The position numbers and the translations under genes are program-made. Below are positions 1-8,558 of a stretch of 64,000 bases of DNA, piece after piece. Position 1 is the first letter of the stretch, and each line of letters opens with the position of its first letter. This stretch comes from Streptomyces sp. NBC_01241 (GTDB taxonomy: Bacteria; Actinomycetota; Actinomycetes; Streptomycetales; Streptomycetaceae). The notes beneath the pieces were generated by a model that searched no databases, was not told where the DNA came from, and worked only from the letters and a program-made list of their open reading frames with translations. Location: contig NZ_CP108494.1 in assembly GCF_041435435.1 (NCBI RefSeq), positions 7,226,501-7,290,500 on the forward strand. The letters run 5' to 3'.

Positions 1-1
1 G

Positions 2-718
2 GTCGGGGCCAAGGAGGACCAGCCCTACCTCGGAGAGAAGGACCCGGCCACCGGCGTCTACTCCGGCTTCGACATCGAGATCGCCAAGATGCTGGCGGCC
101 TCGCTCGGCTTCGACCCGAAGACGATCCGCTTCCGGACCATCGCCTCCGCCAACCGCGAGACTGCACTGCAGAACGGCCAGATCGACTACTACGTCGGCA
201 CCTACACCATCAACGCCCTGCGCAAGAGGCTCGTCGGCTTCGCCGGGCCCTACTTCATGGCCGGGCAGTCGCTGCTCGTCCGCACCGACGAGCACGACAT
301 CAACGGACCGCAGGACCTGGACGGCAGGACGGTCTGCTCGGCGGCGGGTTCGACCCCGTACCAGCGCATCGCCGCCGACTACCCGAAGGCGATCCTGGTC
401 TCCTACGACACGTACTCGATCTGCGTCGACAACCTGCTCACCTACCAGGTCGACGCCGTGACCACCGATGACGCGATCCTGCTGGGCTTCGCCGCGAAGG
501 CGCCCGGGGAGATGAAGGTGGTGGGCAAGCCCTTCTCCGAGGAGCCGTACGGAATCGGTGTCCCGCGCAGCGACAACGTCTTGCGGTTCGCCCTCGACGA
601 CGCCCTGGAGGCCAACCAGAAGAACGGCAACTGGAAGAAGGCGTTCGAGGCGACACTCGGTCTGTCCGGAGCGCCCGCGCCGACCCCGCCGCCCATCGAC
701 CGCTACCCGGCGACCTGA
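2..718 (+). CDS. gluB: glutamate ABC transporter substrate-binding protein, 5' end outside window
   Basis: This is the C-terminal part of an extracellular solute-binding protein (SBP family 3) that captures glutamate or a related amino acid for an ABC importer. The open frame runs from the first bases of the window, so the start and signal peptide are missing. Visible family features are GFDIEIAKML, the DYYVGTYTIN stretch where the lobe binds ligand, and GIGVPRSD near the C terminus. It is followed 17 bp later by two polar amino acid permeases, the gluBCD order known in actinobacteria. The cognate ATPase gene (gluA) would lie upstream, outside the window. Confidence 0.9.
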   Translation, partial: VGAKEDQPYLGEKDPATGVYSGFDIEIAKMLAASLGFDPKTIRFRTIASANRETALQNGQIDYYVGTYTINALRKRLVGFAGPYFMAGQSLLVRTDEHDINGPQDLDGRTVCSAAGSTPYQRIAADYPKAILVSYDTYSICVDNLLTYQVDAVTTDDAILLGFAAKAPGEMKVVGKPFSEEPYGIGVPRSDNVLRFALDDALEANQKNGNWKKAFEATLGLSGAPAPTPPPIDRYPAT

Positions 719-735
719 GAGGGCGGGCATCGACC

Positions 736-1380
736 ATGGACGTACTCACAGAGAACTTCTCGCTCTACGGCAAGGGCTTCCTCGGCACGGTCGAGCTGAC
801 CGTCTACTCCTCGATCCTGGCCCTGCTCCTCGGCTTCGTCATGGCCTCCTGCCGGGTGGCACCCGTCGGCTCGCTCCGGGTGCTCGGCACGGTCTGGGTC
901 ACGGTGCTGCGCAACACCCCGCTGACGCTGCTCTTCTTCGCCGTCCTGCTCGGACTGCCGCGCTTCGGACTGATTCTTCCGTTCAAGGTCTTCGCGGTCC
1001 TCGCGCTCGGCTGCTACACCTCCGCGTTCATCTGTGAGGCACTGCGCTCCGGCATCAACACGGTGCCGAGGGGGCAGGGCGAGGCGGCCCGCAGCCTCGG
1101 CATGACGTTCGGTCAGACGCTGAACAGCATCGTGCTGCCACAGGCATTCCGTACGGTGATCCCGCCGATCGGGTCGACGCTGATCGCCCTCGCCAAGAAC
1201 TCGGCGATCGCCGGGGCCTTCAGCGTGACCGAGCTGCTCGGCACCTACAAGACCCTCAACGAGCTGGGCTACAGCATCATCTGGACCTTCGTCTGGATCG
1301 CCGTCGGCTACCTGATCATCACCCTGTCCATCAGTGCGCTCTTCAACGTGATGGAGAAGCGCTGGGGAGTCGCCCGATGA
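736..1380 (+). CDS. gluC: glutamate ABC transporter permease
   Basis: A 214-residue polar amino acid permease (His/Glu/Gln/Arg/opine subfamily, HisM-type) forming half of the membrane channel. Several hydrophobic segments are visible, and the EAA loop that docks the ATPase is present as RGQGEAARSLGMT around residues 113-125. The stop overlaps the start of the next permease by 4 bases (ATGA), so the two are translationally coupled. The purine-rich GAGGGCGGG before the ATG serves as ribosome binding site. Confidence 0.92.
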   Translation: MDVLTENFSLYGKGFLGTVELTVYSSILALLLGFVMASCRVAPVGSLRVLGTVWVTVLRNTPLTLLFFAVLLGLPRFGLILPFKVFAVLALGCYTSAFICEALRSGINTVPRGQGEAARSLGMTFGQTLNSIVLPQAFRTVIPPIGSTLIALAKNSAIAGAFSVTELLGTYKTLNELGYSIIWTFVWIAVGYLIITLSISALFNVMEKRWGVAR

Positions 1381-2234
1381 CCACCCGCACCGCGCTCTAC
1401 GACATCCCGGGCCCCGTCACCCGCAAGCGCCACCGCCTGTACGGGTTCGTGTCGACGGCCCTGATCCTCGCCCTGTTGGGCTGGATCGTCTATCTGCTCG
1501 TCGACACCGGACAGTTCGCCGGCGCCAAATGGACGCCCTTCGCATACAAGGGGATCCAGGAGCTGCTGCTGCGCGGACTGGGCAACACCCTCAAGGCATT
1601 CGCGCTCGCCGCGGTGTTCTCCCTCGTGCTCGGGGCGGTGCTCGCCGTCGGCCGGCTCTCCGACCACCAGGCCGTGCGCCGGCTCTCGACGCTTCTGGTC
1701 GAGTTCTTCCGGGCCATGCCCGTACTGGTGATGATCTTCTTCATCTTCGTGGCCCTGAAGGTGCAGCCCCTGCCCGCGCTGGTCACCGGCCTGACGCTCT
1801 ACAACGGCTCGGTGCTCGCCGAGGTGTTCCGCACCGGGATCAACTCGGTGGAGCGCGGCCAGCGCGAGGCCGCGTACGCCCTCGGGATGCGCAAGACGCA
1901 GGTCACCACGTTCGTACTGGCCCCGCAGGCGGTGCGCGCCATGCTGCCGACGATCATCAGCCAGCTGGTGGTCGCGTTGAAGGACACCTCGCTCGGCTAC
2001 CTGATCACCTACGAGGAATTCCTCCACGCAGGCAAGCTCATCGCGTCCAACCTCGACTACGATCTTCCCTTCATCCCCGTGGTGATGGTGATCTCGCCGA
2101 TCTACATCGGGATGTGCATGCTGCTCTCCTGGTTCGCGACCTGGGTGGCCAAGCAGGAGCGGCGCAATCCGAAGACGAAGGCCGTGGAGGTCGCACCGGC
2201 CGAACCAGGAACGCTGCTGCCGGGAGTGCAGTAG
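1377..2234 (+). CDS. gluD: glutamate ABC transporter permease
   Basis: A 285-residue second permease subunit of the same importer, longer than GluC because of an N-terminal cytoplasmic extension (TRTALYDIPGPVTRKRHR) and a charged C-terminal tail. The EAA loop reads RGQREAAYALGMRK. It overlaps gluC by ATGA and ends the operon; a strong hairpin lies 300 bp downstream. In actinobacteria GluC and GluD form the heteromeric glutamate channel. Substrate assignment is by synteny and family, not by any diagnostic residue. Confidence 0.9.
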   Translation: MTTRTALYDIPGPVTRKRHRLYGFVSTALILALLGWIVYLLVDTGQFAGAKWTPFAYKGIQELLLRGLGNTLKAFALAAVFSLVLGAVLAVGRLSDHQAVRRLSTLLVEFFRAMPVLVMIFFIFVALKVQPLPALVTGLTLYNGSVLAEVFRTGINSVERGQREAAYALGMRKTQVTTFVLAPQAVRAMLPTIISQLVVALKDTSLGYLITYEEFLHAGKLIASNLDYDLPFIPVVMVISPIYIGMCMLLSWFATWVAKQERRNPKTKAVEVAPAEPGTLLPGVQ

Positions 2235-2293
2235 CCGGGACCCGCTGCGAAGCGGCCTTTGAGGAGCAGTGCCCGTCCGGCAGCAGCCGGTGA

Positions 2294-2490
2294 TCACTTC
2301 TCGCGCGATGCGGTGGTCCCGTACGACGGGTCCGCCGAGGGCGAGGAGAAGGTCAGCTGCGAGCCGGCCGGGCTGCGCTCGGCGTCCAGCGGGTCGAGCG
2401 TGTCGATCACCAGGGCGGGCCGGCGGCCGGCCGGGACACCACGGGCGGCGGAGAACAGCTCCGGGTCCGCGGGGGAACGGCCGGGCCCGG
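2294..2490 (-). pseudogene. possible C-terminal remnant of an unknown minus-strand gene
   Basis: Reading the minus strand gives a codon-biased open stretch ending in a stop at 2296-2294, with protein-like sequence such as RRPALVIDTLDPLDAERSP and SQLTFSSPSADPSYG. No convincing start codon with a ribosome binding site precedes it, and the L,D-transpeptidase gene lies upstream on the same strand. I do not recognise the family. It may be the tail of a gene whose front has been lost, or chance openness in GC-rich DNA. Apart from this and the hairpin at 2537-2580, I see nothing in the 2235-2619 gap. Confidence 0.3.
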
Positions 2491-2536
2491 CGTCCGTCCG
2501 CGGAAGGTATAGGGGGCGTTACTGACCAGCGTGCCG

Positions 2537-2580
2537 AGAGCGGCCCTTCGTCGTGGAGATGTACGGCGGAGGGCCGCTCT
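2537..2580. terminator. bidirectional hairpin terminator
   Basis: Perfect 11-bp stem, AGAGCGGCCCT against AGGGCCGCTCT, with a 22-base loop. It sits between the 3' ends of the converging gluBCD operon and the L,D-transpeptidase gene, so it could stop both. There is only a short T run. Confidence 0.7.
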
Positions 2581-2619
2581 TCTGCGGCGGTTGCCGCCGG
2601 CGCGACGGGGGTCAGCGGG

Positions 2620-3834
2620 TCACTTCAGTGCGCTCTTCGCCTGCCAGTCGAACCAGGCCACGTTCCACGCCCCGTACCCGTTGCCCTCCGCGACCGTGCC
2701 CTTGGCATCGGCGCCGGTGATCTCGAACGGGTCGCCGACCCGCACCTGCTGGTACAGCGCGCCGGCGTTGACGTCGCTCATGCCGACACAGCCCGAACTG
2801 TGGTTGGCCACCCCGAAGTAGGCGGCGTTCCACGGCGCCGCGTGGGCGTACATCCCCGACCAGGTCAGCCGCATCGACGAGTCGACCATCTTGTCGTAGG
2901 CGTCGCCGAGACCGACCGTCTCGGAGCGCATGTTGATCGTGCCCTCCTTGGCCATCAGCGCGGCCGTGCCGCGCCAGGACGCCTTCTCGCCGCCCGGGGT
3001 GCCGGCGGACATGGGCACGTCCATGACGGTCTTCCCGTCCCGCTTCAGCGCCAGCCGGTGACGGTCGAGGTCGACCTTCACCACCTGGTTGGTGCCGATG
3101 GTGAAGGTGGTCCGGTAGTCGCGGACGAACCAGCCGCCGGACGGGCCGGAGTCGATGCCGTTGAGGTCGGCGTCGAGCGTGACCTTCGTACCGGACTTCC
3201 AGTACTCCTTGGGGCGCCAGTCGACGCGGTCCCTGCCGGAGTAGTCCTGCAGCCAGCCCCAGGAGCCCTCGGTGTTGTTCGAGGTGGAGACCTTCAGGGC
3301 CTTCTCGACCGCGGCCCGGTCCTTCACCGGGTTGTCGAAGACGATCGACAAGGGCTGGGCGATGCCGACCGTGGTGTTCTTGCCGGGCGCCAGTGTCAGC
3401 TTGTTGACCTTGTCGGCCCCGGCGGTGGTGAAGCGGGCCTTGTCGCTGCCGCCCTCGGTGTCCTTCGCCTCGACGCCGTACGTGGTGCCGGGTGCGGCGG
3501 GCCGGTCCGACGTCCAGGTCCTGCCGTCGGCGGATATTCGGCCGGTGAGCGCGTCCCCCTCGGCTGCGCTCACCGTGACCGCCTTCAGCTTTCCGGCACC
3601 GAGGGTCACCTTCACCGGCTTCCCGGGGGTGGCACGGGTGCCCTGGAGGTTCACCGAGATCTTGGTGTCGTGCGCCGGTGCGACCCCGGCCGCCCCCTTG
3701 TCCGAGCCCGACGCCGAGGCGCCGGAACAGGCGGTGAGCGTGGCGCCGAGCACCGCGGTACCGGCGATCAGGGTGAGCCGGACCGGGCGGACGAGCGGGG
3801 CGGTACGGCGTATGCGCCGAGGTGCGGAGAACAA
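2620..3834 (-). CDS. L,D-transpeptidase lipoprotein (Ig-like plus YkuD domain)
   Basis: This enzyme would make 3-3 (L,D) peptidoglycan crosslinks outside the membrane. The chosen start is TTG at 3834, because GGAGG lies 8 bases upstream and the reading from there gives a short basic N terminus, a hydrophobic segment and a lipobox (LTAC) near residue 30, predicting a lipid-anchored exported protein of 404 residues. Ig-like regions fill roughly residues 50-240. The C-terminal YkuD domain carries HSSGCVGMSD, with catalytic Cys349. Family members are often beta-lactam-insensitive crosslinkers. The gene converges on gluD and is divergent from the FemX-like gene, and with MurJ it forms a small cell-wall neighbourhood. 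Confidence 0.9.
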   Translation of the reverse strand: MFSAPRRIRRTAPLVRPVRLTLIAGTAVLGATLTACSGASASGSDKGAAGVAPAHDTKISVNLQGTRATPGKPVKVTLGAGKLKAVTVSAAEGDALTGRISADGRTWTSDRPAAPGTTYGVEAKDTEGGSDKARFTTAGADKVNKLTLAPGKNTTVGIAQPLSIVFDNPVKDRAAVEKALKVSTSNNTEGSWGWLQDYSGRDRVDWRPKEYWKSGTKVTLDADLNGIDSGPSGGWFVRDYRTTFTIGTNQVVKVDLDRHRLALKRDGKTVMDVPMSAGTPGGEKASWRGTAALMAKEGTINMRSETVGLGDAYDKMVDSSMRLTWSGMYAHAAPWNAAYFGVANHSSGCVGMSDVNAGALYQQVRVGDPFEITGADAKGTVAEGNGYGAWNVAWFDWQAKSALK

Positions 3835-4058
3835 CGGAAATACCTCCAAGGCCTTGCTTCTCACCAGTGGAGAGGCATGCACCCGACGACAGGTTCCACA
3901 AATCAACCAAAAGCCGGGAAATCCTCTGTGTGACATGGGTCGCAGCGCAACGGTCATCATTCGGTCACATGCGCCGCTCGGCTTCGTCATGGACCGCCGT
4001 GAGCATCCCGTGCAGCCCTCGGAACCGACAGCGGGGCGGACCAGGGAGGGCCACGAAC

Positions 4059-5218
4059 ATGTCAGCGCTGCGCGCGACCGGAGACCGCGGCCATGACCAC
4101 GAGCTGCGGATACGCGGCCTGACCGCCGTCGAGCACCGGGCCTTCGTCTCCACCCGTGCGGACGCGAGCTTTCTGCAATATCCGTCCTGGGCCCCGGTGA
4201 AGGACCAATGGGCCTCCGAAATGGTCGGCCGGCACGGCGACTCCGGCGAACTGACCGGAGCCGCGCCGGTGCTCTGCCGGCAATTCCCCGGTACCCACAA
4301 GTACTTCGCGTATCTGCCACGAGGTCCGGTCGCCGACTGGGCCGATCCCGGCCTCGACCGGTGGCTGCGGCCGCCCGTGGCGCACCTGCGCAAGTCCGGA
4401 GCCTTCGCCGTACGGATCGGCCCCTCACCGGCGCACCGCCGCTGGGACACCGTCCGTCTCAAAGCCGCCACCGGCCCCGGCCGCAAGGTCGGCGACGTAC
4501 TCGCGACCGAGGTGGATCCGCTCGGTACGGCCGTCGCCGATCGGCTCCGGACCCGCGGCCGGCGCCGTTGCGGCGGCGACGGGGGAGAGGACGCCGACGC
4601 GCAGCCGCGCTACGTCTTCCAAGTGCCGCTCGCCGGACGGACCCCCGACGAGCTATGGTCGGGGCTCAACCAGGAGTGGCGCCGCAATGTCCGCAGAAGG
4701 CCGGGGTGCGGATCGTCATCGGCGGCGCGGCCGAACTCCCTGAATTCCACCTTCTGCTGCGGATCACCGAGGAGCGCGACGGCTTCCGGCTCGGCCGCTC
4801 CCTCGCCTATTTCCAGCAGCAGTACGCCGTACTCAACGCCGAGCACCCCGGCCGGATGAGGCTCTACCTCGCCGTCCACCAGGGCGAGATCCTGGCCGCC
4901 CACACCGTGATCAGCACCGGTCGGCGGGTCTGGTACCGGACCGGTGCCTCCGCCGACCACCGGCGCGAGGTCCGGCCCAGCAATGCGCTGCAGTGGAAGA
5001 TGATGCTCGACGCCCATGGGCTCGGTGCCGATATGCACGACATGCGCGGGGTAACCTCCACCCTTGACCCCGACGACCGCCCCTTCGGGTTGCTGCGCTG
5101 GAAGCTCGGCACAGGTGGTCAGGTCATCGAGACCCTCGGAGAGTGGGAGACATCGGTGGGCGGAGCCGCCAACAACACCTTGTACCGGGCATTCCAGGTA
5201 TATCTGGCCCGCCGATGA
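4059..5218 (+). pseudogene. FemX-type peptidoglycan aminoacyltransferase, frameshifted
   Basis: The gene encodes a FemA/FemX-like (Fem/BacC) enzyme that would add amino acids to the lipid II interpeptide bridge using aminoacyl-tRNA. It starts at ATG 4059 with AGGGAGGG 8 bases upstream. The N-terminal half (HELRIRGLTAVEHRAF to LNQEWRRNVR) is in one frame; after position 4694-4697 the homology continues in another frame (KAGVRIVIGGAAELPEFH to YRAFQVYLARR). Family members normally read RNxRKAEKAGV here, so a deletion of 7 bases (AAGGCCG) would explain the break. The two halves together make about 386 residues, near full family length. The stop overlaps the start of the MurJ-like gene (ATGA). It could be a true pseudogene or a sequencing error. 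Confidence 0.8.
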
Positions 5219-6879
5219 CGGCCACCGAGGAGACCCCCGCGAAGGCCGCAGGGCGCACGTCCGGCTCGGTGCTGCGCAGCGGCGCGGTCATGGCGTCCGG
5301 CTCCATCGTCTCCCGGGCGACCGGCTTCGTACGCTCGGCCGTCGTCGTCGCCGCGCTCGGCACCGGACTCCAGGCGGACGGGTACACCGTCGCCAACACC
5401 GTGCCCAACATCCTCTACACGCTGCTCATCGGCGGTGGGCTCAACGCCGTCTTCGTCCCGGAACTCGTACGGGCCGCCAGGAACCACGCCGACGGCGGAG
5501 CCGCGTACACCGACCGGCTGCTCACCCTCTGCACGATCGGGCTCCTCGCCCTCACCGCGATCACGGTCGTCGGCGCACCGTGGATCGTCTCGGTCTACGC
5601 CCCCGACTACCACGGCGCACAGGCCGAACTCACCATCGCCCTGGCCCGCTACTGTCTGCCGCAGATCCTCTTCTACGGACTGTTCACGCTGCTCGGCCAA
5701 GTGCTCAACGCCCGCGACCGGTTCGGCGCGATGATGTGGACCCCCGTCCTCAACAACGTGGTGATCATCGCGGTGTTCGGGATCTATCTGGCCGTCGCGG
5801 CAGGCTCCGACGGGACGTTGACCCCGGCGCAGGCCCAGTGGCTCGGCTGGGGGACCACCGCCGGGATCGCCGTGCAGACCCTTGCCCTGGTGCCCGCACT
5901 GCGCGCCGCGAAGTTCCGCTGGCGGCCGCGGTTCGACTGGCGGGGCAGCGGACTCACCCGGCCGCTGCGCGCGGCCGGCTGGCTCGTCATGCTCGTGCTG
6001 ACCAACCAGATCGCCTACTGGGTGGTCACCCGGCTCTCCACCGCCACCGGTCAGCACGCCGTCGAACAGCATGTGCCGGGCGGTGTGGGCTACACCGCGT
6101 ACAGCTACGCCTATCAGCTGTGGGTGGTGCCGCACGGCATCGTGACCGTCTCGCTCGTCACCGCGCTGATGCCCCGGATGAGCCGGGCGGCGGCCGACGA
6201 CGACCTGGCGGGGGTGCGACGCGATGTCTCGTACGCCCTGCGTACCTCGGCCGCGGTCGTGGTGCCCGCGGTGGCCGTGCTGTTCGCGCTGGCACCGTGG
6301 GTGATCGGGGCCGTGTACGGATACGGGCGCACGGGCGGCGCGGACATCACGGTGATGGCGGGGATGATGATGGCGTTCGCGCCCGGACTGATCGCCTACT
6401 CCGGGCAGTACGTGCTCTCCCGCGCGTTCTACGCGATGAGCGACACCCGCACCCCGTTCCTCCTCAACCTGGTGATTGCCGCGCTCAACGCCGGGCTCTG
6501 CGTCGCCGCGTATCTGCTGCTGCCGGTCCGCTGGGCCGTGACGGGGATGGCCGGGGCGTACTCCGTAGCGCTGTTCGTGGGCTTCGGCGTCACCGCGTAC
6601 GTGCTGCACCGCAGGATCTCCGGCAGCGGCGCCGCCCGGCCCGCACTGCTGCGGTCGCCCGGCTTGTGGGCGCAGGTCCGGCTGGTGGTGGCGAGTGTGC
6701 CCGCCGGGCTGCTGGGGTACCTGGCCGCCCGCGCCTGCTCCGGGTACGGGGACTTCGCAGCGGTGGGGGCGGGGGCCGTCGTCCTCCTGCTCACGGTGGC
6801 GCTGCTGGCCCGGCCGCTCCGGCTGCGGGAGATCAGCGCCGTGATCGCGGCGGGCCGGGGGCGGCTGCGGCGGGCGTGA
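5215..6879 (+). CDS. murJ: MurJ/MviN-family lipid II flippase
   Basis: A 554-residue multispanning membrane protein of the MOP superfamily, the MurJ type that flips lipid II across the membrane. About 14 hydrophobic segments can be followed, and the N-terminal signature GSIVSRATGFVRSAVVVAALG matches the family. The start ATG overlaps the stop of the FemX-like gene (ATGA), implying coupled translation, although that partner is frameshifted. Streptomyces usually carry a core murJ elsewhere near the replication origin, so this may be a paralog dedicated to a modified lipid II. Flippase assignment is by family. Confidence 0.88.
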   Translation: MTATEETPAKAAGRTSGSVLRSGAVMASGSIVSRATGFVRSAVVVAALGTGLQADGYTVANTVPNILYTLLIGGGLNAVFVPELVRAARNHADGGAAYTDRLLTLCTIGLLALTAITVVGAPWIVSVYAPDYHGAQAELTIALARYCLPQILFYGLFTLLGQVLNARDRFGAMMWTPVLNNVVIIAVFGIYLAVAAGSDGTLTPAQAQWLGWGTTAGIAVQTLALVPALRAAKFRWRPRFDWRGSGLTRPLRAAGWLVMLVLTNQIAYWVVTRLSTATGQHAVEQHVPGGVGYTAYSYAYQLWVVPHGIVTVSLVTALMPRMSRAAADDDLAGVRRDVSYALRTSAAVVVPAVAVLFALAPWVIGAVYGYGRTGGADITVMAGMMMAFAPGLIAYSGQYVLSRAFYAMSDTRTPFLLNLVIAALNAGLCVAAYLLLPVRWAVTGMAGAYSVALFVGFGVTAYVLHRRISGSGAARPALLRSPGLWAQVRLVVASVPAGLLGYLAARACSGYGDFAAVGAGAVVLLLTVALLARPLRLREISAVIAAGRGRLRRA

Positions 6880-6945
6880 GCCGGCCGGCCCCAGGGCCCG
6901 CTCACCGGTTCGAATCCATTCCTTGATCGCTGGGATACTGCTGCC

Positions 6946-7664
6946 ATGCCTCGCGTGTTGCTGATCGAAGACGACCCGTCCGTACGCGAAGGGGTCGAGC
7001 TGGGCCTGCGACGGCGCGGGCACGAGCTGCGGGGCGTCGAGACCGGTGAGGAGGGGCTGGCCGCGCTGGGCGAGTTCCGGCCCGATCTGGTGCTGCTCGA
7101 TCTGATGCTCCCCGGAGTGAACGGGTGCAGATCTGCCGCCGCATACGGGAGACCAGCCAGCTGCCGATCATCATGCTCACCGCGCGCGGCGACGACTTCG
7201 ACGTGGTCGTCGGGCTGGAGGCCGGCGCCGACGACTACATCGTCAAGCCCGCCCGTACCGAAGTGATCGAGGCCAGGATCCGGGCCGTCCTGCGCAGGCT
7301 CGCCGAGCCCGCGGGGCGCACCGTCGCACGGGCGTTTGCCCTGCCGGTGGAAGGCGACTCCTCGGGTCCGGGGCACGTGTGGCGTGGCTCCGACAAGGCG
7401 GTCGCCATGCTCTTCGGCGGGCCCACCCAGGCCGAGGCCGAGGCGGGCCTCCGTACCGAACTTCCGCACATTCGAGCCGTGTTGAGGCTGGCTCTGTGGC
7501 CGGACGGTGTGTCGGTCCGGGTGAACACCGCCGTCACGGAACTCTCCGAGGTCGCCCGGCAGCAGCTGATCTGCACGGCCGCGCAGGCCCGCACCACGGA
7601 CCGGAGAGCGGCGGTGAAGGTGACCGGCACCGACGGTGTCATCGGGCCGGCCCACTCCGTCTGA
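6946..7664 (+). pseudogene. truncated, frameshifted OmpR-type response regulator joined to foreign tail
   Basis: The first part (MPRVLLIEDDPSVREGVELG, LVLLDLMLPG) is a receiver domain with its phospho-acceptor Asp. At the GGG run near 7123-7125 one base is missing; the receiver then continues in the next frame as VQICRRIRETSQLPIIMLTARG and GADDYIVKPA, which carries the conserved Lys. After RAVLRRLAEPAGRT the expected winged-helix output domain is absent. Instead about 110 residues follow (VWRGSDKAVAMLFGG, ALWPDGVSVRVNTAVTELSE) that I do not recognise. The junction near 7320 suggests a deletion fused the receiver to the end of another gene. No cognate kinase gene is next to it. Confidence 0.75.
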
Positions 7665-7706
7665 CGAACGTCCGGCCCCGTGGCATGTTTCGTGGGGGTG
7701 CGGGGA

Positions 7707-8450
7707 TCAGCCCGTCGCCCGGTGCGAGTTGCGCGGTGCCGGTACGGGGGTCTGCGCGGACCGTGTCACATCGGCGACGAGTTCCACCACATCGGGTCCG
7801 TATGCCTGCGAGTTGACCACCTTCAGCAGCAGGCAGAAGGTGCTGTTGCCGTGCTTGCGGGACAGCTTCTCGTAGTTGCGGGCCAGATATCGGGAGGCCG
7901 CCTGGTTGGTGATCGCCCGCTGTCCACAGAACAGGAAGACCGGACGGGCATCCTGACTGACCGTCAATCTTGCCAGCAGCACGTATTCGGCGAGGCCCTT
8001 CTCCGCCCGGTAGCGTTCCGAACCGATCTGGAAGGCGCCCCGGTCCGGACCGGGCTCCGGATCGGTGTTGATCCGCACACCGGGCAGCAGGGAATGCAGA
8101 TGGGCGGCCATCCGCCGGTTGGAGCCCGGTCCGCCGACACAGAATTCGGTGCGCTCGCCGAAGCCCTGCTGCGCGATGTCGTGGGACAGGATCTGCGCGT
8201 GTGCCGAACAGTCCTTGATCAGCGCCGAGAGCTCGAGGAGGGCGAAGACGTCGTACCGATGGACGGCGCCGTCGCCGCCTGCGTCGCGGTTGACGACGAG
8301 CAGGCACTCGGAATTGTCCGGCAATCCGAAGAACGCCTGCTTGCGGCGGAGCTTGCGGCGCCAGAGGTAGGTGCGGGCGATCCAGCCCAGCGCGGCGCTG
8401 ATGCCGGCGGCTATCACGCCCAGCACGATGTTGCGTACGTCGTCAGTCAT
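7707..8450 (-). CDS. membrane-anchored protein of unknown function
   Basis: A 247-residue protein with one N-terminal transmembrane segment (NIVLGVIAAGISAALGWIA) followed by a basic stretch (RRKLRRKQ), which suggests the remaining ~215 residues face the cytoplasm. The soluble part contains ECLLVVNRDAGGDGAVHRYDVF, GGPGSNRRMAAHL and ARPVFLFCGQRAITNQAA; the GGP.SN element recalls nucleotide- or ligand-binding loops but I cannot name the fold. It resembles conserved hypothetical proteins common in Streptomyces. It is transcribed away from the ggt gene with about 100 bp between starts. Function unknown. Confidence 0.75.
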   Translation of the reverse strand: MTDDVRNIVLGVIAAGISAALGWIARTYLWRRKLRRKQAFFGLPDNSECLLVVNRDAGGDGAVHRYDVFALLELSALIKDCSAHAQILSHDIAQQGFGERTEFCVGGPGSNRRMAAHLHSLLPGVRINTDPEPGPDRGAFQIGSERYRAEKGLAEYVLLARLTVSQDARPVFLFCGQRAITNQAASRYLARNYEKLSRKHGNSTFCLLLKVVNSQAYGPDVVELVADVTRSAQTPVPAPRNSHRATG

Positions 8451-8558
8451 GGGCGGGCATGTTAGCGGGCGAGATCGGCCCCGGGTTCACGAGTGGTCCT
8501 GACGGGGCGGGGCGTGCGGCGTTACCCTGCGGCGGACAATCCTTCACTGGAGGTGCGC

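Noticed and set aside
5119-7023. Very long minus-strand open frames over murJ and over 9-10 kb (ggt)
   Set aside because: They are antisense to well-recognised genes and rich in His, Arg, Gly and Pro, typical of shadows in GC-rich DNA.
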